DNA of 64,000 nucleotides from a bacterium (lineage in GTDB: Bacteria > Planctomycetota > Phycisphaerae > Phycisphaerales > SM1A02). The notes beneath the pieces were generated by a model. The model ran no database searches, was not told where the DNA came from, and was given only the letters and a program-made list of their open reading frames with translations. This document shows, in pieces, positions 11,047 through 20,473 of this stretch. The stretch lies in assembly GCA_029977865.1 (NCBI GenBank), contig JAPOKA010000001.1, positions 58,293 through 122,292 on the forward strand, written 5' to 3'. Position numbers and translations under genes: made by a program. How positions within the stretch are numbered: position 1 is the stretch's first letter; every line of letters starts with the position of its first letter.

Positions 11047-11269
11047 CCCAGGATCGGTCGTTGGCCGGTGGGGCGAGCGGGAACTGCCGGGTGGCACCAC
11101 GGATCCGCTTCCGATGCGGCATCCGGGTCGCCGGCGGAGTCCCAGGAGTTCGTCGGGCGAACATCGCCCGCGCTGAGGTCACCGGCTTCTTTGAGGACGC
11201 GAAGTGTAGGGACCTCCCGCTTGGATTGCGAGGGGTGAAGCCCTCTTTTCGATGGGACCGCCGCTCGGG

Positions 11270-12406
11270 TTATCGGGCAGCAAGTCGATCGGAGTACTGG
11301 CGATCGACCCACTCTCGATACCGACCGTCCTGGATTCGGCGGCACCACTCTTCGTGGGCGAGGTACCAGTCGACGGTCTTGGCGAGGCCGGTCTCGAACG
11401 TCTCGACCGGCCGGAATCCCAATTCCCGCTCGATGCGGTCGGCATTGATGGCATAGCGGCGGTCGTGACCGGGGCGGTCCTTGACGAAGGTGATGAGCGA
11501 CTCGCAGGGCTTGCCGTGGGCCGCAGGACAATTGGGATGAGCCGTCGCGAGGGCGGGCTCGGCTGCGAACCGCTCGTCGACCACGGCGCAGAGAATGCGG
11601 ACCAAGTCGATGTTCTTTCGCTCGTTGAGGCCGCCGATGTTGTAGACGCGTCCCGGCTCGCCGCCCTTGAGGATCGCTTCGATTCCGCGGCAGTGGTCCT
11701 CGACATAGAGCCAGTCGCGCACATTGCTGCCATCGCCATAGATCGGCAGCGCCTTGCCGGCGAGCATGTTCATCATCACCAGCGGAATCAACTTCTCGGG
11801 GAACTGGAACGGGCCGTAGTTGTTCGAGCAGTTGCTGATGGTGGTGTCGAGCCCGTAGGTGTGGTGATACGCGCGGACAAGGTGATCCGAAGCAGCCTTG
11901 CTCGCCGCGTACGGCGAGTTGGGCGCGTAGGGCGTCGACTCGCTGAAGGCGGGATCGGCAGGCTCGAGCGACCCGTAGACCTCGTCGGTCGAGACGTGAT
12001 GGAAGCGATGGGGTCCGGGCTCGTCGCCGATCCAGAAGCTCCTCGCCGCCTTGAGCAGCGAATGGGTGCCGACGATGTTGGTGTCGATGAAGGCGTCGGG
12101 ACCGAGGATCGAGCGATCGACATGGCTCTCCGCGGCGAAGTGGACGATCGTGCGGATGTTCGAGGCACGCAGCAGCGACTCCACGGTCTCGCCGTCACGG
12201 ATGTCCGCATGGACAAAATGCAGCCGCGGAGAGTTTTCGAGGTCGGCGAGGCTCTCGCGGTTGCCGGCGTAGGTGAGCGCGTCGAGCACCGTCACCGTCG
12301 GCCCGTGAGGATTCTCGATCAGCCTCCGGACGAAGTTGACGCCGATGAAGCCGGCGCCGCCGGTGACGAGGAGGTGACTCGAACCGTCAAGGTGCTGTGG
12401 CTTCAT
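11270..12406 (-). CDS. rmlB: dTDP-glucose 4,6-dehydratase
   Basis: 378 residues, extended short-chain dehydrogenase. NAD-binding GGAGFIG at 16-22, catalytic Tyr166-x3-Lys170 (SPYAASK), and the TDE triplet (140-142) whose Asp and Glu catalyse 4,6-dehydration. It converts dTDP-glucose to dTDP-4-keto-6-deoxyglucose, the second step of dTDP-L-rhamnose synthesis. ATG 12406 overlaps the rmlD end by 20 bases, whereas the frame's first start would overlap further. It is the last gene of the ten-gene exopolysaccharide operon. Confidence 0.96.
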   Translation of the reverse strand: MKPQHLDGSSHLLVTGGAGFIGVNFVRRLIENPHGPTVTVLDALTYAGNRESLADLENSPRLHFVHADIRDGETVESLLRASNIRTIVHFAAESHVDRSILGPDAFIDTNIVGTHSLLKAARSFWIGDEPGPHRFHHVSTDEVYGSLEPADPAFSESTPYAPNSPYAASKAASDHLVRAYHHTYGLDTTISNCSNNYGPFQFPEKLIPLVMMNMLAGKALPIYGDGSNVRDWLYVEDHCRGIEAILKGGEPGRVYNIGGLNERKNIDLVRILCAVVDERFAAEPALATAHPNCPAAHGKPCESLITFVKDRPGHDRRYAINADRIERELGFRPVETFETGLAKTVDWYLAHEEWCRRIQDGRYREWVDRQYSDRLAAR

Positions 12407-13265
12407 GGGCGAGGCTCCGGATCGTTGCGTCGAGGGCGTCCTGCCAATGCACTCCCGCCACCCCAAGAGCCGTCCAGGTGGCGGTCTTGTCGAGGACCGA
12501 GAACGCTGGTCGTTTCGCGGGGGTCGGATACTCCTCGGTCAAGATCGGCTCAACGCGAACCTCGCTGCGGAGGATCCCCATGGATTGGCCCGTGCGGCAG
12601 ATCGCCACCGCGAAGTCGTACCAACTCGCCGAACCGGCATCGGTCCAGTGGTGGACTCCGGTGACGCCCCTCTCCACCGTCCGCCAAATCGCCTCGGCGA
12701 GACCATCGGTCGAAGTCGGTGTCCCGAACTGGTCCGAGACCACTCGCACCATCTGCCGCTCCGACATCAGCCGCAGCATCGTGGTGACGAAGTTGCGACC
12801 GGCGGCGTCGTAGAGCCAGGCGGTCCTGATGATCGTGCCGACTTCGGGAAGTTCGCGCAACACCCGACGCTCGCCCTCGAGTTTGGTGGCTCCGTAGACG
12901 CCGAGCGGACCGGTCGGGTCCTCAGGCCGATACGGCCGCGTCGATCGCCCGTCGAACACGAAGTCGGTGGAGACGTGGATGAGCCTTGCGCCCCGCCGCC
13001 GACAGGCCGCGGCGAGCAGGCCTGGACCGACCGCATTCACCCGATGTGCGGCCTCGGCCTCTGACTCCGCCTTGTCGACCGCGGTGTAGGCGGCTGCGTT
13101 GATCACCACGTCTGGGCTGCTGCAGGCGATCGCCGACTCCACCGCTCGCTCGTCGCCGACATCGAGATCCGCGCGGCTCTGCGGCGTCAACTCGACCGAA
13201 GCAGGTGCCGTGGCGAGCACCGCACGTCCCAACTGACCCCCTGCACCCGTCACGAGGACCTTCAC
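12387..13265 (-). CDS. rmlD: dTDP-4-dehydrorhamnose reductase
   Basis: 292 residues, NADPH-dependent reductase that completes dTDP-L-rhamnose. GAGGQLG at 7-13, STDFVFDG and the catalytic Tyr124-x3-Lys128 (VYGATK) are all visible. The start is the GTG at 13265 rather than the distant ATG, because it places the Rossmann strand [10 protein letters not shown] at the N-terminus and overlaps the rmlC stop in a GTGA tetranucleotide, implying translational coupling. Confidence 0.95.
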   Translation of the reverse strand: MKVLVTGAGGQLGRAVLATAPASVELTPQSRADLDVGDERAVESAIACSSPDVVINAAAYTAVDKAESEAEAAHRVNAVGPGLLAAACRRRGARLIHVSTDFVFDGRSTRPYRPEDPTGPLGVYGATKLEGERRVLRELPEVGTIIRTAWLYDAAGRNFVTTMLRLMSERQMVRVVSDQFGTPTSTDGLAEAIWRTVERGVTGVHHWTDAGSASWYDFAVAICRTGQSMGILRSEVRVEPILTEEYPTPAKRPAFSVLDKTATWTALGVAGVHWQDALDATIRSLAHEATAP

Positions 13266-13816
13266 GGGAAGGTCTCGCAGGTCGACAACGAGGCGGCATG
13301 GTCCCGGTCCTTGGCGGAAAGGACCGGCTCGACTCCGGCGGCGAGCGGCCACTGCACTCCCACCGCGGGATCGTTCCACGCGAGTGCACGTTCGGCTTCG
13401 CGGTTCCAGCGGCCGGTGCACTTGTACTGGAAGTCGGCCATCTCACTCAGCACCAGGAATCCATGCGCGAACCCTGGTGGAACCCAGAGTTGGCGAAAGT
13501 TCTCTGCCGAGAGGACCTCCCCGTGCCACTGCCCGAACGTGGGCGAGCCTCGCCGCAGGTCGACCGCCACATCGAAGACCTCGCCGATCGTGACGCGCAC
13601 CAGTTTCCCCTGAGCATCTTCACCAGCCTGGTAGTGCAGGCCGCGAAGCACGTGGCGTGCCGATCGGCTGTGGTTGTCCTGAGTGAACTCGGCGTCCACG
13701 CCGGCCTCGGCGAGCTTCCGGCCGTTCCACGACTCAAGGAAGAAACCTCGATCGTCTCCGTGAACGGCGGGCTCGACCACGAGAAGCCCTCCCAATCTCG
13801 TCGGGGTGACTTTCAT
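13262..13816 (-). CDS. rmlC: dTDP-4-dehydrorhamnose 3,5-epimerase
   Basis: 184 residues, the typical RmlC length. The catalytic His is His61 in RGLHYQ; the preceding QDNHS and the downstream FQYKCTGRW (active-site Tyr) also match. It epimerises dTDP-4-keto-6-deoxyglucose at C3 and C5. ATG 13816 overlaps the rmlA stop in ATGA, and the 3' end overlaps rmlD in GTGA. Confidence 0.96.
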   Translation of the reverse strand: MKVTPTRLGGLLVVEPAVHGDDRGFFLESWNGRKLAEAGVDAEFTQDNHSRSARHVLRGLHYQAGEDAQGKLVRVTIGEVFDVAVDLRRGSPTFGQWHGEVLSAENFRQLWVPPGFAHGFLVLSEMADFQYKCTGRWNREAERALAWNDPAVGVQWPLAAGVEPVLSAKDRDHAASLSTCETFP

Positions 13817-14751
13817 GATCGCGTCTCCGCGTGCTCCTCGTCCTCGAGGACGCGGAGCAGGTAGTCGCCGTACCCGCTCTTTCGCAACGGCTCCGCGATC
13901 CGGCGCAGTCGATCCGCGTCGATGAAACCCATGCGGTACGCGATTTCCTCGGGGCAACTGATCTTGAAGCCCTGTCTTGCCTCGATGGTCTGCACGAACT
14001 GCGCGGCCTGCAGCATCGAATCGAAGGTGCCGGTGTCGAGCCAGGCCGCGCCGCGACCAAGCAGTTCGACATGAAGTTCACCCCGCCGCAGATAGGCATC
14101 GTTGACCGCGGTGATCTCGAGCTCGCCGCGAGCCGAGGGCTTGATCGACTTGGCGACCTCGACCACATCCGATCCGTAGAAGTAGAGCCCGGTCACCGCC
14201 AGGCGCGACTTCGGCCGAGCCGGCTTCTCCTCGATCGACCTCGCCCGGCCGTCTGGCCCCATCTCGACCACTCCGTAGTCGCTGGGATTCTCGACCGGAT
14301 ACGCGAAGACGGTTGCTCCTTCGGTACGGCCCGCCGCTGCGCAGAGCAGCCGACGAAAACCCGTCGCGAAGAAGAGATTGTCCCCGAGGATCAACGCAGC
14401 CGGACCGCCTCGCAGGAACTCCTCACCGATCAGAAACGCCTGAGCCAGCCCTTCCGGCCGCGGCTGCACCGCGAACTGGATCGACAGTCCCCAGTCCGAG
14501 CCGTCTCCGAGCAGTCGTTCAAACGCCGGGCGATCCTCGGGCGTGGTGATGATCAGGATCTCCCGCATGCCCGCGAGCATGAGCACGGAGATCGGGTAGT
14601 AGATCATCGGCTTGTCGTAGACCGGCACCAGCTGCTTGCTGGTCCCCCGGGTGATCGGATGAAGCCGCGTGCCCGTGCCGCCGGCGAGCACGATGCCGCG
14701 GCGCCCTGCAGGTTGCGGAGTCGAGGTTTGAGAAGGCGAGCGAGCCGGCAC
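13813..14751 (-). CDS. rmlA: Glucose-1-phosphate thymidylyltransferase
   Basis: 312 residues. The nucleotide-binding motif GGTGTRL (24-30), Lys39 (GTSKQLVPV), KPMIYYP and ILGDNLFF are all intact. It makes dTDP-glucose from glucose 1-phosphate and dTTP, the committed step to dTDP-rhamnose. The start is GTG 14751 with AGGA about 8 bases upstream; this gives roughly 15 extra N-terminal residues compared with common homologues, so a slightly later start is possible. It begins 9 bases after the stop of the giant TPR gene. The gene order A-C-D-B is one of several known in bacteria. Confidence 0.96.
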   Translation of the reverse strand: MPARSPSQTSTPQPAGRRGIVLAGGTGTRLHPITRGTSKQLVPVYDKPMIYYPISVLMLAGMREILIITTPEDRPAFERLLGDGSDWGLSIQFAVQPRPEGLAQAFLIGEEFLRGGPAALILGDNLFFATGFRRLLCAAAGRTEGATVFAYPVENPSDYGVVEMGPDGRARSIEEKPARPKSRLAVTGLYFYGSDVVEVAKSIKPSARGELEITAVNDAYLRRGELHVELLGRGAAWLDTGTFDSMLQAAQFVQTIEARQGFKISCPEEIAYRMGFIDADRLRRIAEPLRKSGYGDYLLRVLEDEEHAETRS

Positions 14752-14760
14752 CGGTCGTTC

Positions 14761-17700
14761 CTAGCGGGACTCGTTCAGCACTCGCAGTCGCTCCAAGACC
14801 GCCTGCGAAGGCCACGGCTGCGTTCCAAGGATGAGATTCACCCGCTGAATCAAGCGTCGGGAATCGTCGGTCTGGTCCCTCGCGGCAAGGATCTCTGCGC
14901 CCGTGATCATGAGTTCCACCGCGTCTGGCCGAAGCGAGATAGCCATGGTGCTCGACTCGTCGGCCTCGGAGAGTCGACCGAGTGCAAGGAGCAGCTGAGC
15001 CCGAGTGTCATGCAACTCCGGGACCTCGGGCATCAATGCGATGCACCAGTCCGACATCGAAAGGGCCTCCTCGAGGTTGGTCATGGTCTCCAAGTCGACC
15101 ATGGCCAAGTTGTTCTTGGCGTAGATCACCGGAAGCAACCCTGGGAAGATCGACTGCTGTTCGGCGAGCGGGAGCGTGCGGAACTCCTTGGCCGCCTGCA
15201 CCAGCTCCGCGGGCGTGGAGTCGAGCACCGACTTGAGCAACGCCGCGGCGGTCTCCGTGTCCCGCCTCGCCATGGCCACCTGCGCCGCCGCAACGAGCTG
15301 AAGCCGAGAATCCGGATCGACTGGTTCGGGGAGGGGTCGTGGCAGCAGCGACTCTGCCCGCGCAAGACCCTCCCCCTCGGGATGCCTTTCGTGAAGGTTC
15401 AGCCACTCTCCCACCAGTTCCGCCTGAGCCACTGCATCGGGCGGAACCTTCGACTCGTAGAGCGACATCGCCTCCACCGCCGATCGGTAGGGCGCCATGA
15501 CGGTGCTGCGGGTCCACAGAATCCGGAGCTCCTGATCGGAGTAGAAGTCGCCGCCGACGAGTGCCAAGGCTTCGGAGACACGCCCTGACATGAGCATTGC
15601 AGCCAGCAGCACTCGGAAGGGAATCGGATCCTTCTTGCGCCGCGCGACGATGCTCGCCTGATGCGATTGGAGCAACTCGTACGCCAGATCGCCCCGCCCG
15701 CGAGCGAGCTCCATCCTCGACTGGACGAAGTCGATCTCCGCAGTGTCCGGGAACCGGAGCCGCCTCCACTCGCGACACAGCCCGATCGCCCCATCAATGT
15801 CGCCCTCGGCAATCGCCGTGCTCACCCGCCAACCGACCGGCTCCTCCGCCAGCGGAAAGAGCACTGCGGCCTGCTTCGCAAGTTCGCCCGCTTCTCGATA
15901 TCGGCCGGCCGCGGAGTGAAGCGAGACCGCGGCGAACCAGACCGGGAGGGAGTCCGGACGCGCCCTTGCCAATGCTCGAACCGAGTCCATGTCGGCGGGA
16001 TCTGGGGAGATCGCTCCGGCAGCGTCGCGAGAGGCGGCGACCACCTTCAATGCCGCGCTCAGTGCCGAGAGTTCCTCCACCGTCTCCGGAATCGCCTCCA
16101 GAAACTGTCGGTTTGCAGTCGAGTCAACGAGGGAGAAATTCAACGCCACCATCGCCATCTCCTGATTGGATGGCTCGACCAGCAGAGCCCGTGTCGTTGC
16201 ATCCGCTGCCCCGGCAACGTCTCCGCTCGTGGCCAAGGCGAAGGCGAGCGCCCGCCACACCGACGCCAAGTCGGGAGCTTGCTCGCTGGCGGATCGCAAC
16301 TCTGCGATTGCTGCATCGACGTTTCCGGACTCCATGAGCAGGCCCGCGAGAATGACCGACCTCTGCTCCGCCCCGTAGGCGCTGGAGTATTCGTCGAAGA
16401 CCCCGGTGATCTCCTCGGCTCGCCCCAACTTCGTAAGAGTCGAGGCGAGCCGGATCACACCGTTGAGAGCCTGATCTCCCAGTCCGGCTGCGAGGGCCTC
16501 GCGATACGCCTTCTCGGCACCGATCAGGTCCCCGGTGGCCTCAAGCGCGCCGCCAAGGCGCATTCGATCCATCGCATCTCCGCTGACTTGCGAGATCTTC
16601 GCCAGCGAGGCCGCAAGGTCATCGAAGTTGCCGGTTCGGTACTCAAGGTTGGCCCGCTGCCGCGCCGGATCGATACCACCACCAAGCCGCTCGTACTCAG
16701 AGATCAGGCCCGAGGCTTCCTCGAAACGGCCCGACTCCTGCAGCAAGTCGATCACCACCGGATACAGCTCGACAGACTTGGGACGAGATCGAATCAGTCG
16801 CAGCCCGACCCGAACCGCTGCGGCACGATCTCCATCCGCTGATACCAGCATGAGCCGCAACAACGTGAGGCCGACTCCGTAGTTTGCCGCGTCCGAGGCG
16901 AGCAAATCGTTCAAGTCCGCAATCGACTCACGAACCCTCTCAACGTCCTGTGGAGCATTGAGGAGGACCCACATGGCGTTCCACGTCGCCAGCTCCTGCG
17001 CAGATCCCGCGATCGAACCACGGAGCGCATCGATGATCTGTTGGGAGACCGCCGGATCGCTCCAGACCCGCCGATCGAGCAGCAACTGTCGCAGGAGTCT
17101 CGGCGATCCTTCGCACGCGTCGGATGCCTCGATGGCCACCGCGTTGAATGTCGGTGCGTCGATTGAATCCAGAAACTGCAATACGGACTCCCAGGCCTCG
17201 ACTCTCTCGCCCACCTGCTCCGATCCAACGGGCATGATCGACTTGAGCCTCGCAATCCGCTCGGAAGCTGGCAGGGAGTCCGGCAACATCAGCCCCTGAA
17301 TCCGGAATGACGACCCGGATAGATTGCTCGCTCGAGCCTTGATCCTGCCGGTGAGCTCCGGCGCCACGTCGCGAAGCACGAGATAGACCTGAACAAGCTC
17401 CTCCTCGCCGACGCTCGGGTCGGCGACCAATCGTTCCACGAGCGGGTCGAGCAGATCCAGTCGACGATCGTTGACGGCTGCCGCAATCGCCGGAACCAGG
17501 ACCAGTTGCGGCGGCACGCCGGAAGCCAACAGGCGATCGCAGAACTCCGAGGCGGAGCTGACTCCGAACGTCGACTGCAGTCGCTGCTGCACCGTGACCG
17601 GCAGGTCGCGTGCCATCCCCCACATCCGAGCCAACCCGACCAGCAGGGCGGACTCTTGCGGAGCTTGATCGAGAAGGTCGAGCGTCTGTTCGATCATCAA

Positions 17701-19017
17701 GTCGAATCGTCCGCTGCCTCGCGCGATTTCGAGCGACTGCTGCTTCACGATCGGCGTCGAGTCCCACCTGCTCATGGCGGCAAGCTGCTGCGAGGCGGCG
17801 GCGTAGTCCGAAATCACGATCGCTCCCCGCAACATCGACAACTGGATGACGAAGTCGTCGGGGGCTTCTTCGGCGCTCGCCCTCAGCCGCCGATACGCCT
17901 CGGAATCCGATCGCTGGCTGAGCAAGAGCACGTCTTGGAGTGCGAAGATCCTCCGCCTGCACTCGGCACCGACGCCATCGCTGTCGCTGATCGCCTCCCG
18001 CACCCCGGAAACCTCGGAGTACTCCGCTCCAAGCGGCAGCGCCAGTGCGACGGCGACTTCCGCAGCCGCCTGCCGATCGCCATCCATCGTTGCGAAGATC
18101 TCCTCGAGGAACTCTCGCTGCCCGAACTGCAAGGCCCAGGTCGCCGCAATGACCGCAAGGCGCGGCTTCTCGTCCGGGTGATCGGATCCCCACATCAACA
18201 TCAACGCCTTGCACTGGTCGAGCTGACGAAGATCTCCAAGAACGGACAACATCGCCTCAAGCCGCTCCAGGTTCGCGGCTCCAGCAGCAACCGCCTCGGA
18301 CATCGCCTGCTCCGCGAGCGAGTCCTGGCCCGCCAACGCGTAGAGGGTTGCCACCAGCAAGCCGTCGAGCCCGTCGTTCCATCCGCTTTCCGGCCAATCC
18401 AAGGCGTACTCGATGACCGTCAGCGGCGAGTCGCCTGCCGCGAACGCGACTTGGAGTTGAAGTTGTCGCGCCGTCGCCGAGTCTGGGATCGCGATCACCA
18501 TCTCGGTCGCCGCCGTGATGGCCTCTTCCCAACGCCCCATGCTCGCGAGCGCGGTGACGCGAGCCTCGCGAGCGATCGGATCGTTGGGCTCGACGGCCAA
18601 GACCTCGCCCGCCACGTCGAGGGACTCTCGCAGGAAGCCCTGCTTCGGATAGAGCTCAAGCAGTCTGCGGCGGGTCTCGAGATCGGCTGGGTCCAACTCT
18701 GCAACGCGAGTGAAGAGCGCTGTCGCTTGCCCCAAGTGAGAGCCATCGTCCGACCCAAGCGCATCGATGCAGATCGCTGCTGAGCGCAACAGTTGAACAT
18801 CGCGGTCTGAGGATCGGACGTACGGGGCCAGCTTTGCGAGCGCCGTTGCGTAGTCCTTGGCCTCGAAGGCCGCTAGCCCGTCGCGGAGCGCTATCTCTCG
18901 CGCCTGTGCTCGGCGCCAGTCGCGAAGGACCACCGCCCCAACGGCCAGACCTGCCAGGAGCGCGAGCAGCAGTCCGACAAGAACAATCCTACGTCTCGAT
19001 CGCTTCGACAGCGCCAT
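14761..19017 (-). CDS. Giant membrane-anchored TPR-repeat protein of the exosortase/EPS operon
   Basis: 1418 residues. One N-terminal membrane segment (about 11-32, after a very basic KRSRRR start) is followed almost entirely by tandem tetratricopeptide-like helical pairs (for example GRWEEAITAA, GDLIGAEKAYREAL, GRLSEADESS), with A/G spacing typical of TPR. This predicts a large periplasmic scaffold. PEP-CTERM/EPS loci commonly encode a TPR protein (PrsT class), and this gene sits in the same place, but it is much longer and is anchored by a signal-anchor rather than a lipobox. GGAGGAGGT lies 9 bases before the ATG, the best ribosome-binding site in the operon. Its first 29 bases overlap the upstream phosphoglycosyltransferase gene. 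Confidence 0.82.
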   Translation of the reverse strand: MALSKRSRRRIVLVGLLLALLAGLAVGAVVLRDWRRAQAREIALRDGLAAFEAKDYATALAKLAPYVRSSDRDVQLLRSAAICIDALGSDDGSHLGQATALFTRVAELDPADLETRRRLLELYPKQGFLRESLDVAGEVLAVEPNDPIAREARVTALASMGRWEEAITAATEMVIAIPDSATARQLQLQVAFAAGDSPLTVIEYALDWPESGWNDGLDGLLVATLYALAGQDSLAEQAMSEAVAAGAANLERLEAMLSVLGDLRQLDQCKALMLMWGSDHPDEKPRLAVIAATWALQFGQREFLEEIFATMDGDRQAAAEVAVALALPLGAEYSEVSGVREAISDSDGVGAECRRRIFALQDVLLLSQRSDSEAYRRLRASAEEAPDDFVIQLSMLRGAIVISDYAAASQQLAAMSRWDSTPIVKQQSLEIARGSGRFDLMIEQTLDLLDQAPQESALLVGLARMWGMARDLPVTVQQRLQSTFGVSSASEFCDRLLASGVPPQLVLVPAIAAAVNDRRLDLLDPLVERLVADPSVGEEELVQVYLVLRDVAPELTGRIKARASNLSGSSFRIQGLMLPDSLPASERIARLKSIMPVGSEQVGERVEAWESVLQFLDSIDAPTFNAVAIEASDACEGSPRLLRQLLLDRRVWSDPAVSQQIIDALRGSIAGSAQELATWNAMWVLLNAPQDVERVRESIADLNDLLASDAANYGVGLTLLRLMLVSADGDRAAAVRVGLRLIRSRPKSVELYPVVIDLLQESGRFEEASGLISEYERLGGGIDPARQRANLEYRTGNFDDLAASLAKISQVSGDAMDRMRLGGALEATGDLIGAEKAYREALAAGLGDQALNGVIRLASTLTKLGRAEEITGVFDEYSSAYGAEQRSVILAGLLMESGNVDAAIAELRSASEQAPDLASVWRALAFALATSGDVAGAADATTRALLVEPSNQEMAMVALNFSLVDSTANRQFLEAIPETVEELSALSAALKVVAASRDAAGAISPDPADMDSVRALARARPDSLPVWFAAVSLHSAAGRYREAGELAKQAAVLFPLAEEPVGWRVSTAIAEGDIDGAIGLCREWRRLRFPDTAEIDFVQSRMELARGRGDLAYELLQSHQASIVARRKKDPIPFRVLLAAMLMSGRVSEALALVGGDFYSDQELRILWTRSTVMAPYRSAVEAMSLYESKVPPDAVAQAELVGEWLNLHERHPEGEGLARAESLLPRPLPEPVDPDSRLQLVAAAQVAMARRDTETAAALLKSVLDSTPAELVQAAKEFRTLPLAEQQSIFPGLLPVIYAKNNLAMVDLETMTNLEEALSMSDWCIALMPEVPELHDTRAQLLLALGRLSEADESSTMAISLRPDAVELMITGAEILAARDQTDDSRRLIQRVNLILGTQPWPSQAVLERLRVLNESR

Positions 19018-20473
19018 CAGGCACCTCCTCCTTCGACAGGATGCCGACCATCGTGAGCCAGACGATTCGAGCGTCCAATCTCAAGCAGCGCTGCTCGACA
19101 TACTCCATATCGAAGCGAATCCACTCTTGAAAATCGAGACCGACGGCTCGTGTCCTGCTCACCTGCCACAGCCCCGTGATGCCCGGTCTCACACTCAATC
19201 GCGAATCCCGCCACGCAGGGCAGAGTTGATTCTCGCGTTCTGGACTTGGCCTCGGTCCCACCAGGCTCATATCCCCAACCAGAACATTGACGAGTTGCAG
19301 CAACTCGTCGAGGTGATACCGCCGTAACAGTCGTCCGACTCGGGTGACGCGCGGATCGTTGGTGATGTACACCTGCGGCCCATCGCAGACGTTGAGCCCA
19401 CGCAGGCTGTCCGCTTGCGCTTCGGCGTGCCGCCGCATTGTCCGGAACTTCAGGCATCGGAAGATCCGACCTCCCCTCGTCTGCCGCTTGTGGCCGAAGA
19501 CGATCGGGAACCCGTCATCGATGACGACGGCCACGGCAATTGCAGCGAGTAGTGGCGCAAGAACCACCAGCCCGACGGCGCTGAGCGCCACATCGACGAG
19601 CCTCTTGACGAGGTCGTATCCGCGATCCGCCACTGGGAGTTCCTTGACCGCGCGGCTCGCCTCACGAATCTCCCCGATGGGGAGCACCTTCGCCGGTCTT
19701 GCCTCCACCTGGTCAGAGACCCAGGTCGGCCCCACCGCTCTGAGCGGCTCCGAGGCGGGATCGACTGCGCCAATCCATGCGGGGCCGAGAACGATGTCGC
19801 CCTCTCGCAGTTCCCGACCATCCTGCATCCAAACGCTTGGCCTCACTTCCCGAATGCCGGTGATGACGCGGTCCAGATCGCGCCAGCGGTCGGCCAAGTC
19901 GGCGATCAACTTGCCCTCGTCCGACTGGGACTCCAATCGATAGCTCTGTCCCTCCAGGCGATGGTGGTCGCTCCGAGACCAGGCGCCGCTTCCACGAACC
20001 TGAATCCAGGCAGATCGTCGATCCGTCGCTCTGGCCCAGGTCTTCGCGATCGAGGCTGACCGGGTGAGCAGCACCCGTTGCGACCCACGGATCTGCCGCC
20101 AGTAGACGCGGCGAACACCGATGAGATTCCCATGTGCACCGAGCATGACGCGCTCCCGGTACGAACTCTCGTCGGCGGAAACGACCCGAAGCCTGGAAAA
20201 CGAGGGCTGGTTCCATGTGATGGGACCGATCAAGGGCGTCAACTCGAAGACGACGGCCTGACCAGGAGCGGTCAGCAGGTAGAGATCGGCATCGGGATCC
20301 ACATCCGCATCGCCGCACTGAATCCACTGCACTCCCTGGCCCCGCCACCACGCCGCGAGCAGTTCCGAGGCATGAAGACCCCAGATGCAGGGACGACCGC
20401 GAACACTCGACCACGAGGCCGAATCGGCAGTCGAAGGCTCCGCTCCTGCACCATGCTCGAACGTCGATGCCAT
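18989..20473 (-). CDS. Polyprenyl-phosphate phosphoglycosyltransferase (EPS priming enzyme)
   Basis: 494 residues. The C-terminal third (about 285-480) is the bacterial sugar transferase domain: one membrane helix (297-318), KFRTM (342-346), the catalytic Asp390-Glu391 pair in YHLDELLQL, and GDMSLVGPRP. It would attach the first sugar phosphate to undecaprenyl phosphate at the inner membrane. The N-terminal 285 residues contain none of the four membrane helices of WbaP/WcaJ types and match nothing I recognise; they look soluble. ATG 20473 overlaps the stop of the kinase gene (TGATG); a GTG one codon earlier is equally possible. Confidence 0.88.
   Translation of the reverse strand: MASTFEHGAGAEPSTADSASWSSVRGRPCIWGLHASELLAAWWRGQGVQWIQCGDADVDPDADLYLLTAPGQAVVFELTPLIGPITWNQPSFSRLRVVSADESSYRERVMLGAHGNLIGVRRVYWRQIRGSQRVLLTRSASIAKTWARATDRRSAWIQVRGSGAWSRSDHHRLEGQSYRLESQSDEGKLIADLADRWRDLDRVITGIREVRPSVWMQDGRELREGDIVLGPAWIGAVDPASEPLRAVGPTWVSDQVEARPAKVLPIGEIREASRAVKELPVADRGYDLVKRLVDVALSAVGLVVLAPLLAAIAVAVVIDDGFPIVFGHKRQTRGGRIFRCLKFRTMRRHAEAQADSLRGLNVCDGPQVYITNDPRVTRVGRLLRRYHLDELLQLVNVLVGDMSLVGPRPSPERENQLCPAWRDSRLSVRPGITGLWQVSRTRAVGLDFQEWIRFDMEYVEQRCLRLDARIVWLTMVGILSKEEVPDGAVEAIET

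Noticed and set aside
11230..11245. Hairpin after rmlB as an intrinsic terminator
   Set aside because: The stem is only 5 bp and the T-run lies on the wrong side for the minus-strand transcript.
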